Translations under genes and position numbers: made by a program | The notes under the pieces: generated by a model | The model's database searches: none | Seen by the model: only the letters and a program-made list of their open reading frames with translations | Told to the model about the DNA's origin: nothing | Shown here: piece by piece, positions 44,293 through 57,055 of the stretch | How positions within the stretch are numbered: position 1 is the stretch's first letter | Layout: every line of letters begins with the position of its first letter | Origin: Berberis thunbergii | Lineage: Eukaryota; Streptophyta; Magnoliopsida; Ranunculales; Berberidaceae | Reading direction: 5' to 3' | Assembly: GCA_003290165.1 (NCBI GenBank) | Contig: QNQO01001821.1 | Location: forward strand, 124,001 to 188,000 | DNA length: 64,000 bases

Positions 44293-46056
44293 ACTACACT
44301 TCCTTTCTCATGTTCATTCTGATCAACTACAACCGCTTCAACCCCATTTTGAAGAGGTGCGGAAGGAGTTGAAGATACTACACTTCCTTTCTCATGTTCA
44401 TCTGGTTTTGGCATTATTGTTGGTGGGTACGGATCCGTAGAGACAGTCAGAGTAGATGTCACCAACAGGTTCTACAAATCAGGACGAAGTGGCATAATGT
44501 CAACGAAAATTTTCTGAAGGCATTGGGAAAAAAATTTAAGAGTTTTAAAACCAGCTAACTAGCTTAAAATGATTTGAAGGTGCATAAGCTATGTCAAAGG
44601 TTAATATCAAAACTCTGAAACAACAATGCCAGCAGAAATTGTCTTCAAACATACCTTTTCTAATGCCAAAGCAAGTTTTGAGAGGTTTGGGTATATGCTT
44701 CGCGCGGCCAAGAGAATCTGTTCAGAGCAGAAAATGAATAGATAACACAGTAATGCAATTTGTACTTGACAACTGAAACCTGGGAAAGGGAAGACGAAGA
44801 CACAAACAATCCATTGCGAAATTAAAACATGTAGAACATTGCAGAAAAACCATCATTTGAAAGGTCAGCATCAATGAGCATACAGGGTTCTCCATATACA
44901 AGAACTTAAAATTGATGCAGAATCACCTCACAGAGCCTCTGCAGGGTAAATGGGGGACCTTCTATGAAACTGAGAAGTGCTGCAAATAAGAATAAAGAAC
45001 ACTGCATTTATTAATCAACATTCAAAATAGGATACAGTACACCCATAGATAAATTGCCTTACTGATAGCGTCCCAACTTGGATGCATGCAGAGACAACAA
45101 GCCTCAGAAATAACAGAGTCAGGGATATGTAATTTTATGTAAGCTACTAACCAAAGCTTAGAATTGCTACTAAGAACATTAAGCGGATATATTGAGGAAG
45201 AAAACATCTTGAGGTTACGAACTGTTGAAAGCATTCCAGAAAGAAAGAGGGTATGTTGATGCTTTTATGCTTATGATTCGCCTTAGCGAGCTATGAGCTG
45301 AATGACTTCAGAACGCATAAAAGATTGTCTCTGACTATTAACATGCATAATTGGCCGTTTAATCAATTCATAAAGCCAAACAAAAATGACTACTTTGAGC
45401 CCAACCCAAAAACTTTATCCGACCTAGGGATGCAAGTGCAACCCAATCCAAATGGTCGTACCTAACCTGAGCCCAACCCAAAAACTTTAGCGTGGTCTAA
45501 CACAGTTAAAAATGAGGCAATGGTCTGAGGTGCAATTTTCCATAAGACACGAAAGAAGGTGATTACACCTCCAGGAAAAACATTCAAAACATGTCACTGT
45601 AAGTTTCACGCCAAAAGTACAAGTCTTTAAATACAAGCACATGAAATACAAGTGCCCCCTAGACAAGCAAAACTAAAATAAAGCACTGATAAATACAAGT
45701 ATTGCTAAGCACTGATAAATACAAGTATTGCCTCTCAATGGGAGCACACATTCCTAATAAAAAAAGGTGAGAGAAATACCTTCATCCAACCTTTTTACTA
45801 ACTCTGCATGCGTTTCTCCTAAAGCAGCAGTCTGCTGATCAGTCACCATTTGGGCTTCAGGATATTCGGCCATAACCTTCATGTAGTCAATTTGAAAGTC
45901 AAAATCATAAAAACTTCATTCACTAAGGACATACATATATGATAATTATCAACTGCATTTTTGTGCAGCTAAAGACTAAACAAACACACAGGCATACCTC
46001 ACCATACCTGCTTCAGCCGAAAGGATAACAAAGTCTTTAATGTGTCCCAATCATGC
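44293..46056 (-). pseudogene. PP4R2 partial gene, module D (five exons)
   Basis: Exons a 46008-46056, b 45780-45876, c 44927-44979, d 44655-44717 and e 44293-44471, as in module B. Exon e has one T more than module B near 44326. The frame therefore stays open through a second EHEKGSVVS unit into the LTR-like fragment, while module B stops soon after VVVDQ. The copia site in the large intron is empty (45033-45037). The 5' exon and true C-terminus are missing. Confidence 0.84.
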
Positions 46057-46557
46057 CTGAAATACAACATACAGGAGTTAAGTGCTTTGTAACAAGATTT
46101 TACTACTACTTGATAAGACTTAACTATTCAATCCATATGAGGGGAAAATCTAACAAGTTCTGACAACTACTATGTTGTTCAATCCATATGAGAGGGAAAT
46201 CTAACTTCCAAATTCACCACCATTTAAAATAGCGAGAAAGAAGAGGTTGGTTCATAGCATCGACAGATTACAACCCTGGAGCTAAATGAACTTTTGGAGC
46301 TAATAGTGTACTAAATGAGGATTAAAGATGGGTGTGAAAGTAAGATAGAGTAAAAGGTTCAATTTTCTCCTTTGTCGAAAGATTGTTTAACAATTTTATG
46401 TGAAGTTAGTGTGGAAGAAAGGTGTGCCTAAGGGTAGCTTTCTTTCTTATTTGATTTAGGCTCCGACTTTTTGACACCACCATTTCTGCTGAAGGACAAC
46501 ACCACCCCCCACCCCCTTACTTTCTGACATCACTAACCTTTTGTTGGACAACACCAT
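46057..46557. other. Unassigned spacer, module D
   Basis: Partner of 11782-12281. Nothing is recognised. Confidence 0.4.
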
Positions 46558-46563
46558 TATAAA
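46558..46563 (+). promoter_or_regulatory. Possible TATA box
   Basis: TATAAA 132 bases before the ATG at 46690, as in module B. Confidence 0.4.
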
Positions 46564-46689
46564 CCCTCAAATCTTCTCTCTCAGAACAACACTACCAGCG
46601 TATCACCTCGCCCCACCGGCCACACCTCTTCTCTCCTCTCTTCTTCTTTTTTGTTCCTCTTCTACTCCTATCTTCTCAGGAACAACAAC

Positions 46690-46914
46690 ATGGACGGAGC
46701 AGCCCCTCCGGCCGCACCGCTCTTGCCTTCCCCTTTCTTCCTCTTTTCTGTTGTTTTTTTCCTCTTTGCCCTTGCACAAGCATCTGGGAGTAAAGAATAC
46801 GTCCCCGCAAAGTCCTCCACGAGTATAGGTTCCCCACTTGCAGATGATTGTGCCAGGGCAAAAAAAAACAAAGAAGAGGAAGATAGTAGAATGCGAGGGT
46901 GGGGTGATTGCTAG
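46690..46914 (+). CDS. Hypothetical short secreted-type protein or relic first exon, module D
   Basis: 74 aa beginning MDGAAPPAAPLLPSPFFLFS, with a strong hydrophobic core (FFLFSVVFFLFALAQA) and a plausible signal-peptide end before SGSKEYVP. The polar C-terminal part matches module B. Because the hydrophobic core is better here, this is probably the original frame and module B the altered one. Family unknown. Confidence 0.38.
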   Translation: MDGAAPPAAPLLPSPFFLFSVVFFLFALAQASGSKEYVPAKSSTSIGSPLADDCARAKKNKEEEDSRMRGWGDC

Positions 46915-47440
46915 TGCATCGTCCCTTTTGTTGTCATAAGAAAAGAAGAGGAAAAAGTAGAAGAGACCAAGGAAGAGATGAACAAAGAAGAGAGGTGATG
47001 CAGCTAGCGGTGGCAAGGCACATAAAGAAACTGAATGGTAGCATCATTAAGCAGATATGGTGGTGTCAAAAAGTCGGAGCCTTTGATTCATTTTTTCCCT
47101 ATTAAATAACAGGTTTGGCCCCTCTTTACCCTACTATTTACTTCTCCCAAATGATATGGACACACACAACAATGTTGATACATACTTGGTGTATTCGTTG
47201 TGCAATTCGAATGAGTCCACAAGTCATATTATTCATTGCTATGTAACAATGACATGGACATGAGTATTGGTATCTGACAGAGATACGAGGTGGACACGTC
47301 ATCAAAAAAACACAATACGGGACACATACATTTTAATATTATTTATCTTTTTAGCAATATGTTCTGAATTATTAGAAATGTCAATATTGTTACTCATGTA
47401 CTACTAACTTGCCACAATATGCTTATAACATTTGTAAAGA
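46915..47440 (+). other. Unassigned spacer, module D
   Basis: Partner of 12652-13177. No gene. Confidence 0.4.
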
Positions 47441-47467
47441 GTTGATAAGCCTGCCCTCATGTACTAC

Positions 47468-47566
47468 TCACAGCTGCAACCAAATGACAATCCATCAGAA
47501 TACACCGGGCCAAACCAGTGCACCATTGATAAGCCTGCCCTCACCCCATATGAAGCCAAAGTGTGA
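47468..47566 (+). pseudogene. SWEET last-exon fragment, module D
   Basis: Partner of 13204-13302, with the same scrambled filler before it. Leu for Phe in KPALTPYEAKV. Confidence 0.8.
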
Positions 47567-47974
47567 AACTCTCTAAGAAACATATCATGACCTTCGACAC
47601 GTCTCCATAAATATACAAAAGCAAGGCCTTCCTGCTTAAGGGGTGTGGAGTTCTATTGAGGAATTGAGAGGAAGAACACTAAAAGTGTTGTTTATACTCA
47701 ATGTTTGTAGTTTTGTGTTCGGTGTTAGTAGGATTACTCTAAATCTCCAACCATAAGTAAAAAAATATATGCTTACTCAATCAGGAAAGATAGAGAAAAA
47801 AGTGCTTTCTTGCTTGAGGTAGCTAGTGGTGATGAACTAGTGTAATATGGCTTTTACCCTTGTCATTTGGAGCCATTTTAAAATAAATTGATAAATTTTA
47901 CAATGTAAATTGGTTAAAAGTGACTTTAATTTGCATGTTACTGTTGCCTGCAGGTTTTTTAAGATTTTCATCCC

Positions 47975-48158
47975 CCGAAATTCAAGCTGGCCTGGGAAAA
48001 ACCAGCGAGGTTGCTGCCTTGGGGGGCGAATTTACCCTTTTGCCCCCCCCCTCTTTAGCAATTTTTTTTGGAAAAGGTGTTTAAAAATGGGGGGGCAAAA
48101 GTGTAAACTCTCCCCCCAGGCAGCAACCTCGCTGGTTTCCCAGGCCAGGAAGAATTAC
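47975..48158. mobile_element. GC-rich foldback MITE, module D
   Basis: Partner of 13711-13900. The homopolymers are shorter here: 9 C and 7 G, against 11 and 11. Confidence 0.75.
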
Positions 48159-49129
48159 TTTAGGCTCTCCAATTCTTATTGTGGAGTGGACACCACTTTT
48201 GAAGTGAAAAATCATTTTTCAAAGTACACCGAATTGGTCAACAAATTGTACAACCATTGAGTTTGGTTACAATGCCGAAGGAACCTATGCAATGTGTCAA
48301 AGCCTTAGAAACAGAGAATATATTCCGTGAAACACAACTTCTCCTCATGCTCTTTTTCTGTCTTAGAAATATTTTTTTCTAGTCAAACTCTTGAAATCTC
48401 ATCAGAAGATTCTTAGTAAACTATGCTTAAACCAGAAGTTCCATTCAAAAAAAGAGTCCTCTGCATAGATGAATTTTGACATCATAGCCTTAACAGTAAC
48501 GACTTCAAATGGCGGAATAGAACATCGGTAAAAAAAAAAAAAAAAAAAGAAAAATTTAAAAATTTAAAAATTTAAAATTTTTTTTTTTTTGAAAGAACGC
48601 TGTAGTTTTGTTTGAGAGCGTGTGAGGAACAACAACACCAAAGAAGAAAAATATATGTTTCTTCGGCAATGCTAGTTTCATCATTGGGTTCCCAATTCAC
48701 TCTCCATTGGGCTTAGCCTATCAAGTTCGGTTACAAGTTATGGTAAATTGATTTGCTTGGTACAATACGATTTGCTTGCATGTCTATTTACTTGGTTAGT
48801 ATGTTTTGTACATGGTAAAATGTTCCGATGAGAATGGTAGTATTGATTTGTTGAGTTGATATATCTGAGTTGACATTGTTCATACTATTTGGTTGAGAAA
48901 ATCTCTCCAAGAGTTGTGTTGGAAAATTCGATGTCTACAATGGAGTATGGAAATGGCCCTCCGAGGGGGACAAAGGTATTTGTATCATAATATAAAATGA
49001 AATGTGTTAACTTCTCCATCTGTAAATTGTAAACCAAAATAAACCAAAGATATAACAGGACCAAAAGATGTTCCTAGAAAGGTATAATATATAAGGCGTA
49101 CTGGCTTGCTGAGTTGATCTGTTCGCTGG
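48159..49129. other. Module D sequence shared with A, B and C
   Basis: Partner of 13901-14864. No gene is recognised. A and T tracts near 48530-48590 differ in length. Confidence 0.5.
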
Positions 49130-49268
49130 ACGGAGAGGACTCACAAGAAGGCTCAGAATCGTTGCTTTGATTAGAGCTAGGTTCTAGCTCAGAATTGTTG
49201 CTTTGATCAGACCTAAGCTGAGCATTATTGCTTTGGTTAGAACTAGTCTTAGCATTGCTTTTCTTATA
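49130..49268 (-). pseudogene. Ser/Asn/Gln-rich coding relic, module D
   Basis: Partner of 14865-15003. Open on the minus strand, repetitive SNQSN-type residues. Confidence 0.3.
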
Positions 49269-49749
49269 ATAAAAACAATGTCATCGATCGTCCTTGGTGA
49301 TCTGTCTACCAACTAAAAGGTGGTCCCGGCCGATTAAACATCAGCCTGATTCTAACATCTCCATATGCAGTAGGTAGATATGAAGCAAGCAGTGATATTT
49401 TCTTGAACCCTTCACTACCTCCTCTTAAACATACTCCCTCCAATGTGCAAATTTATCATATTAACCCATTCAACAACATAGGGGCATCAGACTACACTAA
49501 TTAGATAAACCCAATTCACATAAGCGTTTTGTCTAGATTTAACAATTGCGTATCACTGATCCTCTTTTCACTGCCTTCATCAGGTGAGATATAATTTGAT
49601 ATTTGTTTGCCAAGGGGGGCTAGTTTTGCTGATGCCCTGCCAATGACATTAAATGGTTCTAGGATCTAATAAAAACTCTCCTCATCCCTTAAAAAATGAT
49701 TTGCTAACGGTCTACATAGTGGTGAAACGATAGGTAGAAAAACATCACA

Positions 49750-50150
49750 TTTGAATCAGATAATGGAGCTATCGAAACCATCACTACACCAAATTGACAC
49801 TTTTGTAACAACTCTCAAAACAGTATCACTTTTGAGATGTTACAATCCACCAAACAATTTCAAGTCAAAACTAAATTTAGTCAAAAAAATGAAAAACAGT
49901 AACACAAAAAAATGATACAATAAGTTGGATCACCATGAATAGTATCACTTTTATAACCATACTCTTCATGGTGATACAATTATTGTATCATTTTGTTTTG
50001 TATAAATGTGTAAAATTGTTAGGTGGATTGTTACACTTCAAAAGTGATACTGTTTTTGGGGTTGTTACAAAAATGCAAATTTGGTGTAGTGCATGCATTT
50101 CCAATTTGATCTTTGGTTGTGGTATTGTACAAAGACATGGGCGGATCTAC
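49750..50150 (+). pseudogene. AP gene fragment, plus strand, module D, split by MITE
   Basis: Partner of 15484-15885. Interrupted at GAAACCAT by the MITE. Confidence 0.8.
49782..50092. mobile_element. CACTA-type MITE, 311 bp, module D
   Basis: Same insertion as 15516-15826, with the CAT duplication on both sides. Differs by single A gains or losses in A runs. Confidence 0.9.
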
Positions 50151-50730
50151 TGATGCAGGAGAATTTTAGGGTTCCTAATTTGATTTTTAGGGTTTCTAAT
50201 TTGCTCTAAGAGATCTTTCAATTTAATTAGGAGTATTTTTAGTTTCCTTTTAAGATTAGGCATTAATTTTTTTTTAGGAATAGACAGCTTGTTATTTAGT
50301 ATTTTATTTTATTTTTTCTTTTAGAAATAGGCAGTTTCTTTTTTAGGATTTACTTTTTTTCTTTTAGGTAATATTTCTTTTATCGTTTAAGAAAAGATTT
50401 TGAACCCAATTTGGGCAAGATTACTTATTTTATTACGTATTTCGTTTTAGTATGATTATTGGAAATTTTCATTATTTTGGTAAAATTCTAATAATGAGTT
50501 TTAGCTATAAAGCCCGGCTTCTGGGATAATTTAGAGACAACTTTTTAATTGCATAATTTTGAATTTACATTAGAGATATTTCTCTGTGTTTTGGGCGATT
50601 ATTTTGTATTCTTCCTTGTGAATTATCTGTTAGAACTAGCTCGCAGGATAATTGCTATTCTGTCCGGCGTCATCTACCCTTTGGCTAAGGGGGTCAGTTG
50701 CTCCCCTTATCTTTCTGAAAAATCCCACTA
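50151..50730 (+). repeat. LTR-like repeat, longer form, module D
   Basis: Partner of 15886-16465. Confidence 0.45.
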
Positions 50731-51095
50731 AATTACTCTTCTTTTTTTTTATATTGCCCCCCTTTAAAAGTTTAGGTTGCCCCCTTTTGTTTATAATCTT
50801 GGCTCTTGACTCTACTAAAAATTAAATTATGGATTATTTTAAAAGTTTAGGTTCTCCGCCCCCTCTCCCCCATACAAATCTCTGCTATCGATATGTTCGT
50901 GTTTCAGGGTTCGATAGCCAACTGCTATGAAGTTGAGCGAATTGGGAGTGAAAGTATAAGAGGAGTGAGATGATAGGCGAAGTTGAGAGATTACAGAGTG
51001 AGAGAGGGTTTGTGAGGAAGAAAAAAATAAGAGGAGAGAGTGAGAGGGTGGGTTTGTTGGGAGTTAACAAAGAAAGAAAAAAAAATATTCGTCTG
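50731..51095. other. Unassigned repeat-like sequence, module D
   Basis: Partner of 16466-16830, with the repeated TTTAAAAGTTTAGGTT words. Not classifiable. Confidence 0.35.
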
Positions 51096-51366
51096 TGACA
51101 AAATAACAAACACAAAAGAATTGATTTTGTGTGAATCACGTTCTGCCTTTCTCATTCCATTCTCCTGTTTATATACAAATTAATCAAGAGAATATTGTGA
51201 GAGAATATTCACAATATAATCTGCTAACTTCCTTAACATTATTATACAATCTTGACTCAATAAGCAACCTTTCTAATACCAATATTCTAGTTCATAATCA
51301 ACAATATCGACATAATCAATCAGAGTATTCTCAATCAATTAGAATATTCTCAATATATTCTCAATA
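51096..51366 (-). repeat. Diverged solo LTR related to copia-2, copy 2
   Basis: Partner of 16831-17101. Ends ATATTCTCAATA. Confidence 0.75.
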
Positions 51367-51445
51367 GTTTGGTTCAGGGGTAAGTTGATCTTTCCAAACT
51401 TTTTTTCCCCCATTTGTCAGCAATCATGGCTCCCCCCGTACAAAG

Positions 51446-51595
51446 GCATGTTGCATTCAATCAACCAATTCTAATAGCTAGAATTTCAGGATTGGCACGC
51501 GCTTATCTTTTCCAAATTGCTTGTAGATATGAAAATCATCGTTTCTCTTACCATCTACATTCACTGGGTAATACATTTTTACAATTACCAATTCA
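51446..51595 (+). pseudogene. AP gene fragment, plus strand, upstream of SWEET gene 2
   Basis: Partner of 17181-17330, same residues. Confidence 0.85.
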
Positions 51596-52239
51596 TGAAA
51601 TTATACATTTTTTTCAAGTCCTTTTAAGTGTTGCATAAACTTCTAGTGGCCATCGGGGCGACACATTTCAATTGACTTCATAGTAATTGTGTGATTCACA
51701 AAATAGGAGATTATTAAAAAAACAAAAATCATTTGTGATTAATCGAAGCACCATGTGAATGTTATTAAAAGCGGGTTTTTCTCAACAAACAAGGTGAACG
51801 ACAAAAATATCCTCTTTTTTCAACTTTATATTTTTGGTTGATAACGAAAAGATAGACGTCGAGATTTTTTTTTTAGATCAGTTAATTAGAGTGTTAATCC
51901 AAGAAAAGATCATATGGTAATTGATTAAACTTCATTTACTTTTCATTTTTGAGTAAATTAGAGAGTTTCAAATTTTAACATATTGTTGACTATCAAGTAA
52001 TTGTTCTGCCTTGCAAATTAGATTTGAAAATATCTTTTACAATGGGAATGCGCTTCAGTAGGTTTGGGGATGTATACGCACACAAGTGACTGCTACCATT
52101 AACCAACACATATGGTCCTTAGAAACAAACAAAGGTTTTGAGGACCTAAGCACAGTCCTCCATGCACACAAGAAAGCTTGTCAGCTAGGAGTTAAAAGAC
52201 AAAACCATCTCCATCTGAAGCCCTTCACTTTGATGTGCT
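51596..52239 (+). other. SWEET gene 2 upstream region
   Basis: Partner of 17331-17974, nearly identical. No other gene. Confidence 0.6.
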
Positions 52240-52246
52240 TATATAA
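52240..52246 (+). promoter_or_regulatory. TATA box of SWEET gene 2
   Basis: TATATAA, 145 bases before the ATG, as in gene 1. Confidence 0.7.
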
Positions 52247-52384
52247 GAACACAAGTTAGCTCCTTTAGTGATCAAAGAGATAGAGAGTGAGAGGAAAACA
52301 AAGGGAGAGAGAGCTACTTGAACCAACAAAGCCAAAGAAGAAGAGATCAAAGAGAGTTTGCATTTCCATTTCTAATAGAAAAAT

Positions 52385-54169
52385 ATGGCAGTTGGTGGAC
52401 ATCATATGTTAGCTTTCATCTTTGGCCTTCTAGGTACACCATGTCATCTTCTCTTCTTTCTACAAGTTTTTCCTAGTTATATTCATTCACTAACCAATAC
52501 TTTGTTTTGCATCTTGACTAGGTAACCTTTTTTCATTCATGGTGTTCTTAGCCCCATTGTAAGCTTTCATTTTATTCATTTTTCTTCTTCATGTAATGTA
52601 TGGAGATATTTTTCATGAACTTGTATTGATTTTTTGTTACTTTGTTCATCAGGCCAACCTTCTATAGAGTTTACAAGAAGAAATCCACAGAAGGGTTTCA
52701 ATCAATCCCATATGTAGTAGCGCTTTTCAGTTGTAGTTTATGGTTATACTATGCCCTTGTCAAAACAAATGGATCCATGATCATGATCATAAACAGTATC
52801 GGTTGTCTCATCGAAGGCTTGTATATCATAATGTACTTGATATATGCACATAGATCTGCCAGGGTTCGTTTCTATCCTTCTCTTCTTTCTATATTGAACT
52901 TTGTCACCATGACCATGACTGACCTTTGCGTTTTTGGTTTTGGTGCTCACAGATGTTCGCCATCAAGCTTGTACTCTTCTTGAATGTGTTTGTATATGGG
53001 TTGATATTAGCTCTCACTTACCTACTGGCAAAGGGTAATAAGAGAGTTGCAATTGTTGGGTGGATCTGCTCAGCTTTGGCTGTCAGCGTTTTCGCCGCAC
53101 CTCTAAGCATCATTGTAAATCCTATACTGTTAACTATTTCATTTCCTCAATAAAAATGCAATCAGGTTTTTGCAAGATGTGGCGTGATCTTGAGAGAACA
53201 AAAATTCTAGAGAGCCTGGCCCTTAATTATAGACAGGACAGCGACAGGGTTCTCTGTCTGTGTGAATGTGTTCGATTGTGCCATTATAAGCATCTCGAGG
53301 GTGATGGATGGTATTGGGACTGGCCTGAAATCCCCAAATTATATATATATATATATATATATATGCATCTCAAGGTTGTAAAAAACCTTCGTTAATGATG
53401 CCACAAGATGACCTGATATGCAAAAACCTCCAGGGTTTCAAGTAGTCAATAATAGAAAACCATCTGGGGTACTAAACAACAAGTGTAATTCTAGGGAGCG
53501 AGAGAGGGCATCCCTTCGCCATATTCCTCGAGATGAGTGGTGATGCGTATCTCGATGAGGATGGGCGGAGGGAGGCCCTCCCTTGCTCCCTATCAAGGCT
53601 TAAACAACAATATGTTGTTCTACATCTGGTAGCATAAACTCTAACAACAAACCCTAATAAAATATATGTTGTTTTGCCATCTTCCTTTGGAAATGTTTAA
53701 GTTATGCTCGTTGACACTGATGACTTTTGTTTTTATGTGTGTGTTTCAGAGGCTAGTAATTAAAACTAAGAGTGTTGAGTACATGCCATTCATGCTATCA
53801 TTTTTCCTCACTATCTGTGCAATCATGTGGTTCTTCTATGGCATGCTAATGAAGGATCTCTATGTCGCGGTAAGGTCCCAATTTCAGTCCAGAAACCGAT
53901 CATCCTTCTCAACTTCTACCTATTATCATATAATTTGAGCTAATAATTTCTTTTGGGCTAATCAGCTTCCAAACGTCTTGGGATTCTCATTCGGAATTGC
54001 TCAAATGGTTCTGTATATCCTCTACAAGGACGCAAGACCAACCGTGCTTGCATCAGAAATTAAGCTGCCTGAAGTGATCATTGATGTAAAAGGAGATGAC
54101 GAACCAAAGCTCCAAGCAAATGGTAATCAAGTAGAAGAGGTTATCACACCAATTGAAGCCAATGTGTGA
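52385..54169 (+). CDS. SWEET bidirectional sugar transporter, gene 2 (six exons, 260 aa)
   Basis: Exons are 52385-52433, 52522-52558, 52653-52863, 52953-53114, 53750-53869 and 53966-54169. Every exon translates to the same residues as gene 1, with both MtN3/saliva repeats and all splice sites intact. It also has the short tail lacking 43 codons. Differences noted from gene 1 are in intron 4: the AT tract is four bases longer and single bases differ near 53540 and 53555. A recent duplicate or an allelic copy placed in tandem by assembly would both look like this. Sugar specificity is inferred only from the clade III-like style. Confidence 0.93.
53340..53364. repeat. AT microsatellite in SWEET gene 2 intron 4
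   Basis: Longer allele of the tract at 19076-19095. Confidence 0.85.
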
Positions 54170-54859
54170 AACTCTTCAAGGAACATATCCTGTTCGTAGG
54201 ACTTCATACCATCTATTCTACCACGTTGGATTACTCTCCATCTCCAACTATAAGTAAAGAAATATATACTTACTCAATCAGGAAAGATAGAGAATAAAAT
54301 GCTTTCTTGCTTGAGGTAGCTAGTAGTGATGAACTTGTGTAGTATGGCTGTTACCTGTCTTTGGGGCCATTTAAATAAATTGATAAAATTTTAAATTGGT
54401 TAAATCTGACTCTAATTTGCATGTTTTGAAGATTTTCATCCCATTTAGGCTCTCCAATTCTTATTGTGGAGTGGACATCGCACTTCTGTAAGTAAAATAA
54501 TTTTTTCATCCCTAGAATTTCTGTTGGTTAGAACTGGTCTTAGCACTGTTTTCTTTTTGTTTTTGTTTTTTCGCAAGTTTAGCCGGTCAGATTTTTTATC
54601 CATTTTTTTTTGCTAAGTTTTGGTGTTTTTATATTTTTTACCTCTTATGTCTTGATTCACGTAAGCGTTTTGTCTGGATCGGATTTCACTGGTCCTCTGT
54701 TCACTGCCTTCATCAGGTGAGACTAAATTGATATTTGTTTGCCAAGTGGTCCTAGTTTAGCTGATGCCTGCCAATGACATATATGGTTCTAGGATCTAAT
54801 AAAAGCACCCCTCATAAAAAATAACAATTTGCTAACATCCTACAATATTGGTGGAACGA
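54170..54859 (+). other. SWEET gene 2 3' flank
   Basis: Partner of 19901-20594. No other gene. Confidence 0.55.
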
Positions 54860-55061
54860 TAGGTAGAGAAAGGTCACATTTGAATCAGATAATGGAGTTA
54901 TCAGAACCATTTCTGTTGTGTTATTGAACAAAGACATGTTCCATTCAATCAACCAATTCTAATAGCTGGAATTTTAGGATTGGCGTGCACTTTTCCATTC
55001 TTTTTCCAAATTGCTTGTACACATGAAGGATCGTTTCTCTCCTTCTACATTCACAGGGTAA
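54860..55061 (+). pseudogene. AP gene fragment, plus strand, downstream of SWEET gene 2
   Basis: Partner of 20595-20790. Continues a few codons beyond the copy 1 deletion point (CACATATTTACCATTAGCA), then enters unrelated sequence. Confidence 0.8.
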
Positions 55062-55689
55062 CACATATTTACCATTAGCAATTGATGCAAGGATTGAGGT
55101 GTCACGCCCTGACCCGCCATGGGAATCACAGTATGTCGATGCGTGAGCTAATCCGTAATACAGGCGGATTGTAACCAGTCACAACATCATAATATAACAC
55201 ATTCTTGCAACGAGAATCAAACGAAAATAAAAACTAGGATAAAATTTGAACAAAATAAGAGTATACGATTCGCCCCGTCCCGTGCCCACCCGTACTGTAA
55301 GGAAAAAAAAGAGAAAAGAATGAATAATGAGGAGAGATTTTATCTTTTAAGGTAGAGTAGCTATATGCCCCCACCAACTTTACTGAGTTCATCCCATCCA
55401 AATAATTTATAAAAAAAAAAAAAAACCGAAATCAATGGATATTACACGAGGCTTCTGTATATTTAATTGATTTGGTTTGGTTTGTTGATATAGAGAGGAT
55501 ATTGTTCATACAATATGTGTCCAGGCTAAATTCATGATGATTTGTTTACAAATATAACAGACCTTGATTTGGTACAGACTTCACTACAAAATCAGTCATG
55601 GGAAATAGGTTGTGCTGAATTTGATTGAGTTAAAGTGATGAACATGAGTTATTTTGTGATCTCACTTACTGTTTATCGTTATCAATCTC
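55062..55689. other. Copy 2-specific spacer (deleted in copy 1)
   Basis: Bases 55098-55330 (from TGTCACGCCCTGACCCG) look like a repeat fragment, but no ends or genes were found. The remainder is AT-rich AP flank. Confidence 0.4.
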
Positions 55690-56640
55690 AAACTCAAACC
55701 TATGGTCTACTTGATGCTATGATCCTATGATTACTGACATTGTTACATCGTCGTGGGGTAAAATTGTTAGGCAGAAAGCCAAAAACCACCGGGACCAAAA
55801 TGGAATAGCTCTGTGTCAAAAATCTCCAAAAGTGCATCACCCTGGAAGTGGTATACCAAGGTAGGATAGGCAGTTGGAAGCAGAGATCATATCCATCTAT
55901 TTGTGTCATCGGCACAACACGATGTTGAAGGATGACCTTCATACCTAGAAGCAATTTGGTTTAAGAAGGATGGATATGAGCGCGCCAATCCTAAAATTCC
56001 AGCTATAGGAGTTGGTTGGTTGAATGGAACATCACTTCATAAAATACCACAACCAAAGATTAAATTGGGAATGGTTACAATAGCTCCACGGAACGATTCA
56101 AAAGTGAATGTTTTGCTATCCATCATTCTACCACTGTATAGAGTATAAACCATTAGTATGCTGAACATAGTAAAGGACAGTAGGTATAGTGACAATCGCT
56201 GGCTCCATTCCAAGAAAGGGGACTGTAACATCTCGCAAGTGCATAAGTTGATGGATGATTCATGGTCAGGGAATTTAGGTTCAGTTTGTGAATAGCATAA
56301 TTAGTGTAGCACCCAGCACACTAAAGCCATGTGTAAGCGTTGGCTGTATCAACCACAAAGAGGTAGTATGCAGGTCCTGTACTAAAGGTACTAATAACCA
56401 TTCGGGCAAGGTAGTACGTTCCATCGAAGCACACTAGCTGTGGACCTACAATGTTTGGATGTACACTATCAGTTTCGTTAGCCCCCTTGATCATTATGGC
56501 TGTCCGTAGAACCATTGATTGGTGATGAAATTGTTTTGCCCTTTCTTCAAAATTCAGATTACCAGGAAAGAAAGGTGACTCTATGGAGACCTGGTGAATG
56601 AGCTTCATAGTGAAGCCGTCCCTTACGGCGGAGACTAATA
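55690..56640 (-). pseudogene. AP pseudogene (both halves decayed)
   Basis: The N-terminal part (56608-56321) reads MKLIHQVSIESPFFPG... up to VVDTANAYTWL, where the first DTGS has become DTAN, then a stop. Middle blocks (TFESFRGAIVTIPNLIFGCG) and C-terminal blocks (MTQIDGYDLCFQL) occur in other frames with internal deletions. The signal peptide is missing: a short ATG-led stretch joins directly to the VSAVRDGF-type propeptide. No function is expected. It lies within the segment deleted from copy 1. Confidence 0.87.
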
Positions 56641-56989
56641 AAGGTCATGACTGCCTTTGATTCTACAAATTGAACTCAAAATGAAAGGAACAGACAACTC
56701 TATTTATAGGAACCAAGAAGGGGTTAACGAATTAAAGAATACAAACAAGTCCCAAGGCCTACAAGGGAGAACGCAAATAGCCTCTCTCAAGGAACTTCAA
56801 AAGCATGAACTAACAACCATGCAACAAAAGTGATGAGCTAACAACCGACAGCAAACCAGCATGGACTACAAATCTAAGCAACCTATACACACATTTTATA
56901 TGGCCACCTTTAGACTGCATTTGCCAGCACTGTAATGTGTAAAATTTCGGAAATTAGCAGGAATTAATAGTAATCAAATTTTTACTGCA
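56641..56989. other. AP flank up to LINE 5' edge
   Basis: Homologous to 25630-25918. The homology ends at about 56990 where the LINE begins. Confidence 0.55.
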
Positions 56990-57055
56990 AGAGGAGGTTT
57001 GTTGTTACTTGAATCGAGCTCGAGGGTTAGAATCAAAGTTTTTGTCGAATTGGAG